Source of the DNA: Streptosporangium canum
Lineage (GTDB): Bacteria > Actinomycetota > Actinomycetes > Streptosporangiales > Streptosporangiaceae
Reading direction: 5' to 3'
Length of the DNA: 64,000 nucleotides
Assembly: GCF_900113865.1 (NCBI RefSeq)
Contig: NZ_FOQY01000028.1
Location: 54,505-118,504 of the forward strand
Below the pieces are notes generated by a model. The model was not told the DNA's origin, did no database searches, and saw nothing but the letters and a program-made list of their open reading frames with translations. This document shows, piece after piece, positions 56,606 to 64,000 of the stretch. The position numbers and the translations under genes were made by a program. Positions within the stretch are counted from its first letter, which is position 1; every line of letters begins with the position of its first letter.

Positions 56606-56625
56606 AATTGCGCAGATTCGCAATT
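56606..56625. promoter_or_regulatory. Operator palindrome of the SulP/ArsR operon
   Basis: AATTGCG-CAGATT-CGCAATT: a perfect 7-bp inverted repeat with 6-bp spacer in an A+T-rich island, next to a -10-like GATAAT (minus strand, about 56592-56597). Position fits ArsR repression of the leftward operon. Confidence 0.65.
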
Positions 56626-56629
56626 CATG

Positions 56630-56952
56630 GAGAGACAGACAGGTCTACTACGGGCACACGGCGGAGGCCCCCAGCGACTCGGCCCGCCCGTCTTGTCATC
56701 ACATCGGGGAGAAATCATGCACGCGGCGATCAACTCTCCCGGCCGACCAGCAAAGAGGCGTTTCCGTGTCGACGACGCGTGACATGAGGAGGACGCCCTT
56801 GACGTACGTTCTCGTTCCATCGCTCCGTGCGGGCCTGTCCGGTCGTCGTAGAGCCCGAATCGTGCCGAGCGTCGTGACACACTCCGGCCTTGCCAGAGGC
56901 CGTTCCGCAGATGCTTATGGCGATCTCAAGAAGATCAGTAAGGTTTGCTGCC
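56630..56952. other. Intergenic region before the peptidase-like gene
   Basis: About 320 bp with only short unsupported frames. TTGACG occurs at 56798 without a convincing -10. A GTAAGG 9 nt before ATG 56953 may be the ribosome binding site of the next gene. Confidence 0.35.
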
Positions 56953-57729
56953 ATGCGTACCCTCCTCGTCGCCCTCATGGCCGACGCGCTGTTCAGCCTG
57001 CCCCTCACCGGGACCGCCCACGCGGTCCCCGGGACCTCGACGGTCCTCACCGGCAACCCCCTCTACAGGACCGGCACGATCCCCCAGCAGACCTGTGAGG
57101 AACCTGCCTTCACCAGCGCCAGCCATGACGGCGCACGCCTCTACGTCATCGAGATGTCCGCCTGTCTCGACCGGGTGTGGTCGGCGCAGGTGCGGAAGGC
57201 GGGCTTCACCTGGACCAAGCCCAAGGTCGTGGTGTCGCACAAGGACCGTGTCAAGACCGCCTGCGGCCCCTACTACCCCGGCGACACCTTCAGCCTGTAC
57301 TGCATCGGCACCGGGACCATCTATCTCATGGTCACCGACTCGGCGCTGAGCGATGAGCTCAACCACCCGCGCATGCTGGAAAGCCTGGCGATCGGCTACT
57401 CCTATCATGTACAGCAGCTGGGCGGCATTCTCCGCGAGGAGCGGCGGGCCGAGGCGAAAATGTCGAAGAAGCAGCGATGGGCGCTGAGCGCGAAGGTCTC
57501 CCTGCAGAACCTCTGCCTCACCGGGGCCTTCCTCGGAAGTGTCTGGGACTCTCTCTCCCACACCAAGGCCTACGGCACCGACCTCATCATCGACTGGAAG
57601 TCGGTGGAAGGCGACCACAAGGAGCATGGCAAGGCCAAGAACCGGGTGTACTGGGAACAGCGCGGCTTCGACACCCTACGGCCCGGAGCGTGCAACACCT
57701 TCACCGCATCGGCGGGAAGAGTCGCCTAA
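56953..57729 (+). CDS. Secreted neutral zinc metallopeptidase homologue without catalytic residues
   Basis: Start chosen at ATG 56953, which gives a signal peptide (MRTLLVALMADALFSLPLTG to about AHA). The 258-residue protein follows the YpfJ-like neutral zinc metallopeptidase fold, but the zinc motif HExGH is replaced: the aligned segment is AIGYSYHVQQLGGI, with Ile, Gly and Tyr in place of His, Glu and His. The third ligand region (normally ExQADC) reads SLQNLC. The C-terminus keeps the RGFDTLRPGACNTF shape of relatives. It cannot be a zinc protease by the known mechanism; a binding or inhibitory role is possible. Confidence 0.78.
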   Translation: MRTLLVALMADALFSLPLTGTAHAVPGTSTVLTGNPLYRTGTIPQQTCEEPAFTSASHDGARLYVIEMSACLDRVWSAQVRKAGFTWTKPKVVVSHKDRVKTACGPYYPGDTFSLYCIGTGTIYLMVTDSALSDELNHPRMLESLAIGYSYHVQQLGGILREERRAEAKMSKKQRWALSAKVSLQNLCLTGAFLGSVWDSLSHTKAYGTDLIIDWKSVEGDHKEHGKAKNRVYWEQRGFDTLRPGACNTFTASAGRVA

Positions 57730-57801
57730 GACCTGTGAGGAGTCCGGATCACGAGGTTGCGGATTCGCCTGCGCGGTGCGGTCCAGCTCTGGTAGGGCTC
57801 T
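57730..57801. other. Short intergenic stretch
   Basis: No feature recognised between the peptidase-like gene and the transposase remnant. Confidence 0.3.
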
Positions 57802-57945
57802 GGCCTGGGCAAACACCACTATGACGTCGAGCAGACCTCCGCGCTGCCGCACGCCTTCCGCCTGCTGCGCATCCGTCGGGAGGTCCGCGCCGACATCCAC
57901 GAAGCCTTCCTCAGCCTCGCCTGCGCGCTTGGCTGCCGGCGCCGC
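57802..57945 (+). mobile_element. IS5-type transposase, C-terminal remnant (a)
   Basis: The frame contains LPHAFRLLRIRREVRADIHE then AFLSLACALGCRRR, similar to the end of IS5-family transposases (xFRRLRIRWERRxDIHEAFLxLAxxLI). No start, catalytic Asp or terminal repeats remain. Confidence 0.45.
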
Positions 57946-58119
57946 CCCGGCCCATTGCGTCAGGACCTCTTACACCGTCTCCGCTTGGTTGCCTATCCGG
58001 CCGTTCCTCGACCTGCTCGGCCCGGCGTCCGCGCCTGTGGACCGGCCACACCGAACTCAGCGAGCTCGGCGTGGCCCGGTTCGCGCTCTACCTGACGCAC
58101 CACCGGAAGGGGTCCGCCC
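57946..58119. other. Degraded stretch after the IS5 remnant
   Basis: Continuing open but unrecognisable sequence up to the convergent serine hydrolase; probably transposon debris. Confidence 0.3.
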
Positions 58120-59454
58120 TCAAGGCGTACGGTCCGAGGTGCCCGGCCCCGTCGACTGAGCCGGCTTGGCCTCGTCAGCCGAGCCGGCCTGCCCGCCGCA
58201 GAACACCTCCTTGAGGAGCCTGTCCACCAGCTTCGGGTACACCGCTGCCGGGTCGACTGCGGCGTCCCCGGTGGTCAGCGAGGCGGTCAGGGTCTTCTTG
58301 CCGTCGGGCGAGCTGTACATCAGCGCCCCGTAGCCCTCCGGAGGACTACCGTTGTGCTGGAAGACGGTGCCGCCGCAGTTCGGGCCCAGGTCCTGCACGA
58401 ACAGCCCGAAGCCGTAGCCGAGCTTGCCGTACGGCTTGCGCATCTCGGCCAGCAGCGGGGCCGGCAGGAGCTTGCCGCCCATCAGCGCGGAGATGAACGT
58501 CTGGAGATCCTGGGTGGTCGAGATCAGGGCCCCGGCGCCGGCCAGCAGCGAGAGGTTCTGGCGGGAGACGTCGACCACCTTCCACTGGCCGGCGTCCTGG
58601 TAGCGGAAGTAGCCATGGGCATGCGGCCCGGGGAGCTGCGTCCGGGCGCCCGGCACCACGGTGCCCCGCATCCCGAGCGGCCGCAGGATCCGCCGCTTCA
58701 TCTCCTCGGCGTAGGATCGGCCGGTGACCTTCTCGATCAGCAGCAAGGCCAGCGTGTAGTTGGTGTTGGCGTAGTCCTGGCCCGTTCCCGGAGCGAACTT
58801 CGGCGGCTTGGACAGCGCCAGCCGTACCAGTTCCTCCGGCTGGTAAGTGTGGAACCGGTTGTCCAGCCACTCTTTGCCCTTGCCGGGGATCCCCGGCACG
58901 TACTTCCCGTCGTAGAAATCGCCGGTGTAGTTGAACAACCCGCTGGTGTGCTGCAACATCATCCGCACGGTGATCCGCCGGTCCAGCCCGAGCTCGGGCA
59001 GGTAGCCGGCCACCGGGCTGTCCAGCCCGATCTTGCCCTCGGCCACCAGTTGAAGCACCAGGGTCGCGGTGAAGGGCTTGATGACGCTACCCGTCCAGAA
59101 CCGCCCGTTCGTCGGCGGCTTGGCGGCCTGACCGAGCTTGCGCACCCCGGCGCTGCCGACCCACTCGCCCCGCTCATCGTGCACACGCAGCTGCACCCCG
59201 GCGAGACCGAGATCGACGATCTCCTGAATGGCCTTCTGCAGCTCCGGGCGGTCCTGCCCGGCAGCGGCCTCCGACACGGCCGTACTGCTGTCCGCTGCGG
59301 CCCCCGCAGGTGTGCCCACCCCGGCCAGCAGCGCGGCCGCCAGCGCCGGCACCGCCACTCGCCGGAAGATCTTGCTGAGGACGACCGGGCGCTGGTGCAC
59401 GCCGTCGGTGCGCGCTCTGGTCGCCGTGATCACGAATAGGGATCGGGTTTTCAT
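58120..59454 (-). CDS. Secreted serine hydrolase of the beta-lactamase/D-Ala-D-Ala carboxypeptidase fold
   Basis: A 444-residue protein with an N-terminal export signal (hydrophobic part VAVPALAAALLAGVGTPAGA, about residues 33-52). The active-site set is S-x-x-K as SVIK (about 123-126), Y-x-N as YANTNY (about 228) and H-x-G as HNGSPPEG (about 375). It resembles Streptomyces R61-type DD-peptidases and related esterases. Start at ATG 59454 behind GAGGA. It probably acts on peptidoglycan peptides or small esters outside the cell. It stands alone between transposon debris. Confidence 0.88.
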   Translation of the reverse strand: MKTRSLFVITATRARTDGVHQRPVVLSKIFRRVAVPALAAALLAGVGTPAGAAADSSTAVSEAAAGQDRPELQKAIQEIVDLGLAGVQLRVHDERGEWVGSAGVRKLGQAAKPPTNGRFWTGSVIKPFTATLVLQLVAEGKIGLDSPVAGYLPELGLDRRITVRMMLQHTSGLFNYTGDFYDGKYVPGIPGKGKEWLDNRFHTYQPEELVRLALSKPPKFAPGTGQDYANTNYTLALLLIEKVTGRSYAEEMKRRILRPLGMRGTVVPGARTQLPGPHAHGYFRYQDAGQWKVVDVSRQNLSLLAGAGALISTTQDLQTFISALMGGKLLPAPLLAEMRKPYGKLGYGFGLFVQDLGPNCGGTVFQHNGSPPEGYGALMYSSPDGKKTLTASLTTGDAAVDPAAVYPKLVDRLLKEVFCGGQAGSADEAKPAQSTGPGTSDRTP

Positions 59455-59659
59455 GGTTCCTCGTCTCTGGTGTCGCGCTCAGGCGAAAAGCTCGCCGAGC
59501 GATTCGGGGTCGACAGGGGATGGGGGCGAGGCGGTAGGCCGGCAACCGGCACGCCGCCCTGGCCGGGCTCGACTCCTTCCCCGACCCGGCACGCCGCCGT
59601 GCCACGGGGGCCGGACAGGACCCCGGTGACCAGCTGTTGCCGCGCGGGTCGGCATGCCG

Positions 59660-60064
59660 TCAAGCGACGTCGAGGGCTCCGGTGATCTTGCGGATCATCT
59701 CGGCCAGGGTGGGGCTGGGCTGGCCCTGGTGGGTCCGGGCGGCTGCTTCGATGGCGACGATGACGGTACTGCGGAAGTTGTCGGCCTCGGCCGGAGCCTG
59801 CTGCTTGAGCAGGGTCATGGACGCCGTCAGGGCCGGCAACACCTGGTCGGCCAGGTCGGCTGTGGTTTTACCCCACTTCACACCCTTGGGCGCCTTGGTG
59901 AGCACGTGCCCGACCAGACCGGTCGCGGAGGTCAGGGCGATGGAGCCGTGAGTGGCGACCTTGTGGGCCGAGTCGGCGACACCAGCCGCGGACATCAGCG
60001 AGACGGCGCCCCACGCGGCGGTCCGCAGGGTGAGCTTGTCCTGGTCGGAAAGGGTGACGGACAT
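59660..60064 (-). CDS. Conserved actinobacterial protein of unknown function
   Basis: A 134-residue Ala-rich helical protein (LTLRTAAWGAVSLMSAAGVA, then HVLTKAPKGVKWGKTTADLA and PTLAEMIRKITGALDVA). I recognise the pattern from uncharacterised proteins in Streptomyces and relatives. It has no signal peptide and no catalytic motif. The last codons are repeated, degraded, about 650 bp upstream at 60323-60347, so the gene was once duplicated. Confidence 0.65.
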   Translation of the reverse strand: MSVTLSDQDKLTLRTAAWGAVSLMSAAGVADSAHKVATHGSIALTSATGLVGHVLTKAPKGVKWGKTTADLADQVLPALTASMTLLKQQAPAEADNFRSTVIVAIEAAARTHQGQPSPTLAEMIRKITGALDVA

Positions 60065-60322
60065 GGTGGTGTGCTCCTCTGAAACTGTGACGAAATTCGA
60101 TTGAGCGAGCGGATGGTGGAATACGGTCCTGCTGGTGCCCGGGGCATCTCGATTACTCAGGTCGGGTCGCCCGGGGGATCTCCCCCCTCAAGGCCGCAAT
60201 CGCTGAACCGTTCATGGCATCCACGATCACCGACCGCTCTGATACCGGGCTGTTGCCGTCCTGACGCGGCCGCTGACACGACACCGCATGGTCGACGACG
60301 AGCGCGAGGGCCGGTCAGCTGG

Positions 60323-60347
60323 GTCGAGGGCTCCGGTGATCTTGCGG
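60323..60347 (-). repeat. 25-bp exact copy of the 3' end of the 59660-60064 gene
   Basis: Identical over 25 bp to 59669-59693 and in the corresponding reading sense (ARKITGALD in place of IRKITGALD). It marks a remnant paralogue between that gene and IS5 debris. Confidence 0.7.
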
Positions 60348-60360
60348 GCCGTCTCAGAGC

Positions 60361-60546
60361 CGAGCGTCCGCCCGCCCGACTTCGATGCCGACCGCCGCAA
60401 GGAACACAACACCGTCGAGCGCCGCGTCGACAAGCTGCGGCAGTTTCCACGTCGTGGCCACGCGCTTCGGCACGCGCGACGTCATCTACCAGGGCACGAT
60501 CGACGTCGCGTCCATCAAGCTCTGGCTCCGCGATCCCGTCCCATGA
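60361..60546 (+). mobile_element. IS5-type transposase, C-terminal remnant (b), frameshifted
   Basis: One frame reads PPDFDADRRKEHNTVERRVD then KLRQF; the next frame continues FHVVATRFGTRDVIYQGTID then VASIKLWLRD. Together they follow the IS5 tail PxFDxxxYRRRNxVERxxxRLKQFRxVATRYxKxxxxYxxxxxLAxxxLWL. A frameshift near 60448 and missing 5' part show it is dead. It represents a different IS5 subgroup from the remnant at 57.8 kb. Confidence 0.5.
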
Positions 60547-60943
60547 TCCACGAAACACGGCCTGACGACGGACTACCGGCGCAGGACACCAGAGGCGTGG
60601 GTCTTGGCGGGTGTTTCTTGGCTGGTCCATGCGATGCGGCGAAGACCCTGATCCCCACGTCCCGCCTCGGCGTCTCGGGACTGGCCCAGGGCGCCCGCCT
60701 GATCTCCGCCCTGCCCGCGGGACCCAGCCGCGCCCTCCTCCGCCTCACCACCAAGAGCGCACGCCTCTACAACTCCATGACCGTCGACGACTACCCGCCG
60801 TCGCCCACCGCATCAGGAGGCCGGGGCGGCCTGGCGGGCGACCCCGGAGGCGGGCTCGGGGTGGCATGAGGAGTGCCCGCCGCCGGTCACGCCTGCGGGG
60901 TGTGACCGGCCGGCGATTCCAGCGGCAGCCGGATGTCAACGTG
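60547..60943. other. Gene-poor stretch
   Basis: The plus frame 60610-60869 reads GVSGLAQGARLISALPAGPS and SARLYNSMTVDDYPPSPTAS, protein-like but without start signal or family. Nothing else seen. Confidence 0.3.
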
Positions 60944-61297
60944 TCACACGATCTGGATGGCGACGACCTTCGGAGGGCGGTTCGGGAAGGTGATGTCGTG
61001 CCAGCGCTCGATCTTCACCGAGTCGCCGTTGGCGTCGTAGTAGATCAGGTCGTTGTTGCCCGTGGAGATCCGGTCGACCCACCATCCGCCGAAGTCGGTC
61101 TTCCCGCCGTTGGCGTAGCAGTCGACGCTCTCGCGGCCGTCGAGGTGTGACCAGATCTTCAGGAAGTTCTCGCCGCCAACGCATTGGACGTGGTCGATGG
61201 CGAAGGCGGTGCCGCCCGGGATGGTGACGGTGAAGGCGGCGGTTGCGGCGAGCGCCACGGCCATGGAACGGGCGTTCTTCTTGCTCTTCGAGATCAC
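60944..61297 (-). CDS. Small secreted beta/gamma-crystallin-like protein (SMPI/killer-toxin-like type)
   Basis: A 117-residue protein with a signal peptide (MAVALAATAAFTVTIPGGTA to about AFA, residue 32), leaving an 85-residue mature domain with two Cys (VQCVGGENFLKIWSH, VDCYANGG) and WWVDRISTGNNDLIYYDANG. The pattern I-x-x-V-x-C-x-x-x-x-FLKIW and CFANGG…W…DxISTGNN is that of Streptomyces metalloproteinase inhibitor and killer-toxin-like proteins. It may inhibit a protease or act on other microbes. It stands alone, with the hairpin at 61482-61518 further upstream. Confidence 0.75.
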   Translation of the reverse strand: MISKSKKNARSMAVALAATAAFTVTIPGGTAFAIDHVQCVGGENFLKIWSHLDGRESVDCYANGGKTDFGGWWVDRISTGNNDLIYYDANGDSVKIERWHDITFPNRPPKVVAIQIV

Positions 61298-61481
61298 AGA
61301 CTCTCCTCCTGCGGAGACCGGCGCGCACGGCCCCGGCCCTGTTGGTGACGTCGCGTCCTGGCGGAACGGTGCTTCGTCCGGTCGGCAGACGGCCGGCTGC
61401 GCACCGGAGCGGCCCCTCGCGGCCGCGCCTTTCCGTGACGCGATGGGGTTGTTAGGTAACTCAAAGTAATATCACCCTCCG

Positions 61482-61518
61482 TCCGGCCAACACTCCGAAC
61501 GCGAACTGTTGGGCCGGA
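61482..61518. terminator. Long hairpin in the intergenic region
   Basis: TCCGGCCAACA pairs with TGTTGGGCCGGA (one bulged G), 11 bp of stem with a 14-nt loop. It could insulate the small secreted protein gene from the sigma-factor operon or be a terminator of a lost gene. Confidence 0.4.
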
Positions 61519-61521
61519 GCG

Positions 61522-61880
61522 TCACCCGATCGTGGCGCTCACGCGCGGCCAACGAGCCGTGGGTCCACCGACATGGAGGACCACTCGATCGGCATCAAGC
61601 CGCTCGGCGGCGAACCCGATCACCTCCGCCGGAACCTTCAGCGGAGCATCCGCCAGGAACGTCCCCGGCGTCCGGGCCGTGCCCCACTGCACCGCCGCTC
61701 CATGCGCGACCAGGGGGGCGGCGTCGACGTGCCCGGTGGGCGAGGTCGGCGTGGCCGGCGGGCCGTGCAGAAGTGCACACCGGGCTCTTCGGGAGCCGAG
61801 GGATGTTCCAAACCCGCAGAACCTCATAGAAATGCCCTGAGAATTCCGGACATGGATGTAGATGACCGATGATCCAGTTA
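61522..61880. other. Unassigned region before the ECF sigma gene
   Basis: The minus strand from about 61735 to the stop at 61522 reads LVAHGAAVQWGTARTPGTFL and AEVIGFAAERLDADRVVLHV, protein-like but unrecognised and without a start. The sigma-factor promoter must lie in 61800-61880. Confidence 0.3.
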
Positions 61881-61890
61881 AGGAGACCGG

Positions 61891-62433
61891 ATGGGATCCG
61901 ATCCCCGTAGCCGGTTCGTGGAGCTCTACGAATCCGCCTACGAACCCATACTCGGGTACGTCCTGCGCCGCTACCCGCACCCGGAGGCCGCCGCCGACGT
62001 GGTGGCCGAGACATTCACCATCGCGTGGCGGCGCATCGAGGAGGTGCCCAAGGGCGACGAGGCGAGGCTGTGGCTGTACGGCGTGGCCCGGCGCGTGCTC
62101 GCCAACCATCGGCGCGGCGAGCGGCGCCACGAGCAGCGTACGGCGGCCCTGCGCGAGCGGCTCGCCGCCTCCCCCGCGCTGGCCCGCCCGCCGGAGGACG
62201 AGATGCCGCAGATGGGGAGGGTCTTCCGCGACCTGCCGGACGACGACCGGGAACTGCTCTCCCTGGTCGCCTGGGAGAAGCTCGACCATGGGCAGATCGC
62301 CCGCATGCTCGGCATCTCCCGCAACGCGGTGCGGATCAGGCTCCACCGCGCCCGCAAGCGTTTCGCTCGGGGCCTGGCGAAAGCCGGGATCGACCATCCT
62401 CGTGCCACCGCCCTGGAAGGGAGTTCGTTGTGA
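61891..62433 (+). CDS. ECF-type RNA polymerase sigma factor
   Basis: A 180-residue sigma factor with AAGGAG before ATG 61891. Region 2 is at about 10-75 (YVLRRYPHPEAAADVVAETF, WLYGVARRVLANHRR) and region 4 at about 115-165 (LPDDDRELLSLVAWEKLDHG, RMLGISRNAVRIRLHRARKR). It overlaps the next gene by 4 nt (GTGA at 62430-62433), whose product is probably its membrane-bound partner. Confidence 0.92.
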   Translation: MGSDPRSRFVELYESAYEPILGYVLRRYPHPEAAADVVAETFTIAWRRIEEVPKGDEARLWLYGVARRVLANHRRGERRHEQRTAALRERLAASPALARPPEDEMPQMGRVFRDLPDDDRELLSLVAWEKLDHGQIARMLGISRNAVRIRLHRARKRFARGLAKAGIDHPRATALEGSSL

Positions 62434-63323
62434 ACCTCGCCGATCTCGCCCGCGTGCGCGACAAGGACCTGGCCGGAGAGGCGTCCGCGCCGGAGACGCG
62501 GGCGCTCATGCACGCGATCATGTCCGAGGAGCGGGAACCGGTCACCGTGACACGGCCCGGCCATAAGGTCCGCCGGGGGCTGGTGCTGGGCCTCGCGACC
62601 ATGGCGGCGGCCGCGGCGGTCGCCGTCGGCATCGGCCTGGTCGGCGGCCCGGTGACCAGTTACGCCAACGCGGCCGTCTCCATCAAGAAGAACGATGGAT
62701 ACTTCAGTGTGAACATCACCGACCCCACGGCCGACCGCCGCAGCTTCGAGGAGGCGTTCCGGGCGGTGGGGCTGAACGTCACGGTCAAGGTCGTCCCGGT
62801 GGCGCCGTCCGACGTAGGGAAGCTGATCGGCCCCATCGTCCCGGGCGGCTTCAAGTGGCATGGCAGCATCGGTACTCAGACGATCAGGCCGTGCTCGTCG
62901 GCGTTCTGCGGGAAGGTGTGGATGCCGGCCGACTTCCCCGGCCGCGTGGTGTTCGGCGTCGGCCGTCCCGCCGAGCCGGGCGAGCCGTACGTCGACGAGG
63001 GTCCCCTCGCCCCGGAAGGTGATGAGGCCCTGTCCGGGTACACCAGCCACGGCAAGACGGTCGCGGACGTGCGGACCGAGCTGAGCCGGCGCGGGCTGAA
63101 GGCCGGCTACCGGCTGGTGTGGCAGTACCTCGACGGCGGCGACGGCGGCATCTCGTGGTTCGACGAGGCCGTTCCGGCGAGCCGGATCAAGAACGACTGG
63201 ATCGTGGCGTCCACCCGCTTCCATAGTTCCGACACCGTCGACCTGTACGTGACCCCCGGCAAGGACGCGGGCCCCGTCCCCAGCCCCCACCCCGAACCAC
63301 AGTGGTACGACATGCCGGACTGA
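62430..63323 (+). CDS. Membrane-anchored protein paired with the ECF sigma factor (putative anti-sigma)
   Basis: A 297-residue protein from GTG 62430 behind GGAAGGGAG. A cytoplasmic part of about 45 residues (RVRDKDLAGEASAPETRALM) precedes one transmembrane helix (LVLGLATMAAAAAVAVGIGL, about 50-72) and a large outside domain. This layout, and gene coupling to the sigma factor, match CU044_5270-like or anti-sigma proteins. No zinc-binding anti-sigma motif is seen. The outside domain may sense a signal; its ligand is not evident. Confidence 0.78.
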   Translation: MNLADLARVRDKDLAGEASAPETRALMHAIMSEEREPVTVTRPGHKVRRGLVLGLATMAAAAAVAVGIGLVGGPVTSYANAAVSIKKNDGYFSVNITDPTADRRSFEEAFRAVGLNVTVKVVPVAPSDVGKLIGPIVPGGFKWHGSIGTQTIRPCSSAFCGKVWMPADFPGRVVFGVGRPAEPGEPYVDEGPLAPEGDEALSGYTSHGKTVADVRTELSRRGLKAGYRLVWQYLDGGDGGISWFDEAVPASRIKNDWIVASTRFHSSDTVDLYVTPGKDAGPVPSPHPEPQWYDMPD

Positions 63324-63335
63324 GTCCGCAGCAGG

Positions 63336-63373
63336 GGGACGGCGCCCGGTTCCAGTCAGGGCGTCGTCCCTTT
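63336..63373 (+). terminator. Rho-independent-like terminator of the sigma operon
   Basis: GGGACGGCGCCC (63336-63347) pairs with GGGCGTCGTCCC (63359-63370) with one G-U wobble, followed by TTT; 13 nt after the stop codon. Confidence 0.7.
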
Positions 63374-63450
63374 CCGGCCCAGCTGTTGGGTATCTCGGGC
63401 GGCACCCTCTGCAACCACATCCCCAACCTGCAGGAAGCACGTCCGGCACG
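63374..63450 (+). mobile_element. Serine-recombinase (resolvase) HTH remnant
   Basis: The frame reads PAQLLGISGGTLCNHIPNLQ then EARP, like the C-terminal HTH of resolvase/invertase proteins (AxxLGISRGTLYNHIPDLxELR). No catalytic domain is present. Confidence 0.45.
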
Positions 63451-63735
63451 GCAGCCGTCCCTTGGTCTGATAGGTCTTGCTCACGGTCCCCGTCTCCTTG
63501 CTCGGAGTGATTTGGCGATTGCCCGAGACCTACCACCAGGTAGGCCCCGAGGCGGGGACCGCCACTTCAAGTTCTACGAGCTACGGGACAACATCAGTGT
63601 CAGTAGATGCGTCATGAGAGTGTCACTGAGCGGCCCCTCGGCTCGTTCAAGGTCGGCGCCGGTGGCGAGGGAGGAGGGCCGGGCTTTCCCATGTACGGCA
63701 CCCAGCGGCAACGGACCTGGTGATTCCACACGTTG
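63451..63735. other. Gene-poor stretch near the window end
   Basis: About 285 bp with no recognisable gene; probably continuation of recombinase debris. Confidence 0.3.
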
Positions 63736-64000
63736 TCAGTGGTGATCGATCCTGTTGACCCCTATGACTCCCCACCTCTTTGTGCCCTCGTCGTGTCGGA
63801 ACACGTTCACCCCGTAGTACGAGAAGTCGATCCACCCGTCGCGGTCGTCTTTGCCTTGCACCCACTTGGTGCTCACGCCGTTGAGGTCGGCCTTCTCCGC
63901 CGCCACGTTCCCCCAGCTCCTGCTGCCGTCCCGGTACACATTCAGCCCGTCTTTGGGGAAGCTGATCCACCCGTCATCGGTGCTTCTTCCCTGCACCCAT
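63736..64000 (-). CDS. Repeat protein, C-terminal part (continues beyond the window)
   Basis: The minus-strand frame is open to the window edge and ends at 63736. The visible 88 residues contain two copies of a unit of about 45 residues: W-V-Q-G-x(2,3)-D-D-x-G-W-I-x-F-x-x-x-G-x-N-V-x-R (GWISFPKDGLNVYRDGSRSW and GWIDFSYYGVNVFRHDEGTK). Tandem short beta-like repeats of this kind suggest a binding or surface protein. The start and full length are outside, so no function is assigned. Confidence 0.6.
   Translation of the reverse strand, partial: WVQGRSTDDGWISFPKDGLNVYRDGSRSWGNVAAEKADLNGVSTKWVQGKDDRDGWIDFSYYGVNVFRHDEGTKRWGVIGVNRIDHH

Noticed and set aside
61522..62397. Minus-strand open frame of 291 codons across the sigma-factor gene
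   Set aside because: Most of it is antisense to the ECF sigma gene; only the last 70 codons look protein-like and could not be assigned.
1..64000. CRISPR array, tRNA or rRNA genes
   Set aside because: No regularly spaced repeats and no conserved rRNA or tRNA sequence were seen on either strand.

Overview
The window is high-GC actinobacterial DNA. Third codon positions are strongly G/C, GTG starts are frequent, operons overlap by ATGA or GTGA, sugar ABC importers lack a local ATPase, and LacI, TetR, ECF-sigma and AraC regulators are common. The gene styles fit a soil actinomycete of the Streptosporangiaceae (a Nonomuraea-like organism is my guess). No rRNA, tRNA or CRISPR array was seen.

Layout. 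(1) 0.1-5.9 kb: a GntR/YtrA-type regulator, an ABC-2 export pair whose ATPase gene is frameshifted, an S41 peptidase lipoprotein and a deleted lipase-like gene. A DUF190 gene with a structured leader follows, set among fragments of PAP2, SulP and MFS genes. (2) 5.9-15.5 kb: an isochorismatase-fold gene, then a tightly coupled seven-gene operon read leftwards (Tat alpha/beta hydrolase, sugar-type binding protein, two permeases, M28 peptidase, type-B carboxylesterase, acyl-CoA ligase). A divergent TetR gene and a perfect operator palindrome sit at its head. (3) 15.5-26.8 kb: a second carbohydrate locus, divergent from a LacI control region. Leftward are lacI, an M28/PA-domain peptidase and a six-hairpin glycosidase; rightward are a binding protein, two permeases, a serine hydrolase and a GH78 alpha-L-rhamnosidase. 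(4) 26.8-36.5 kb: a degraded mosaic and metal-resistance island with a DUF305 protein, a CPD-type heavy-metal P-type ATPase and a CmtR-like ArsR/CDF/DUF3703 operon, among transposase, sigma-factor, MerR, rhodanese, epimerase and SHOCT fragments. (5) 36.5-42.3 kb: a large secreted beta-helix protein (GH141-like, with an embedded PDZ domain) divergent from a secreted GH29 alpha-L-fucosidase. (6) 42.3-52.5 kb: a VOC protein, an alpha/beta hydrolase with an AraC gene, a membrane protein, and an operon of a SWIM zinc-finger protein with a 1069-residue DUF6493-like protein; a third reading frame of that operon has been cut off by a TnpB fragment. (7) 52.5-64 kb: an SDR/TetR pair, a SulP/ArsR/small-protein operon, a metallopeptidase-like pseudoenzyme, a beta-lactamase-fold hydrolase, small secreted proteins, an ECF sigma factor with a membrane-anchored partner, and the end of a repeat protein that leaves the window.

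Functionally, regions 2, 3 and 5 form a glycan-scavenging neighbourhood (rhamnose and fucose linkages, ester and amide decorations, import, acyl activation). Region 4 and the SulP operon look like acquired ion and stress modules. Regions 4, 6 and 7 are full of truncated insertion-sequence genes (IS630, Tn3-like, IS982, IS200/IS605, IS3 and IS5 types), so repeated insertion and deletion shaped this segment. The least explained intact unit is the SWIM/DUF6493-like operon (46.6-51.2 kb); the most unusual operon composition is the seven-gene transporter-hydrolase-ligase unit (6.7-14.8 kb).
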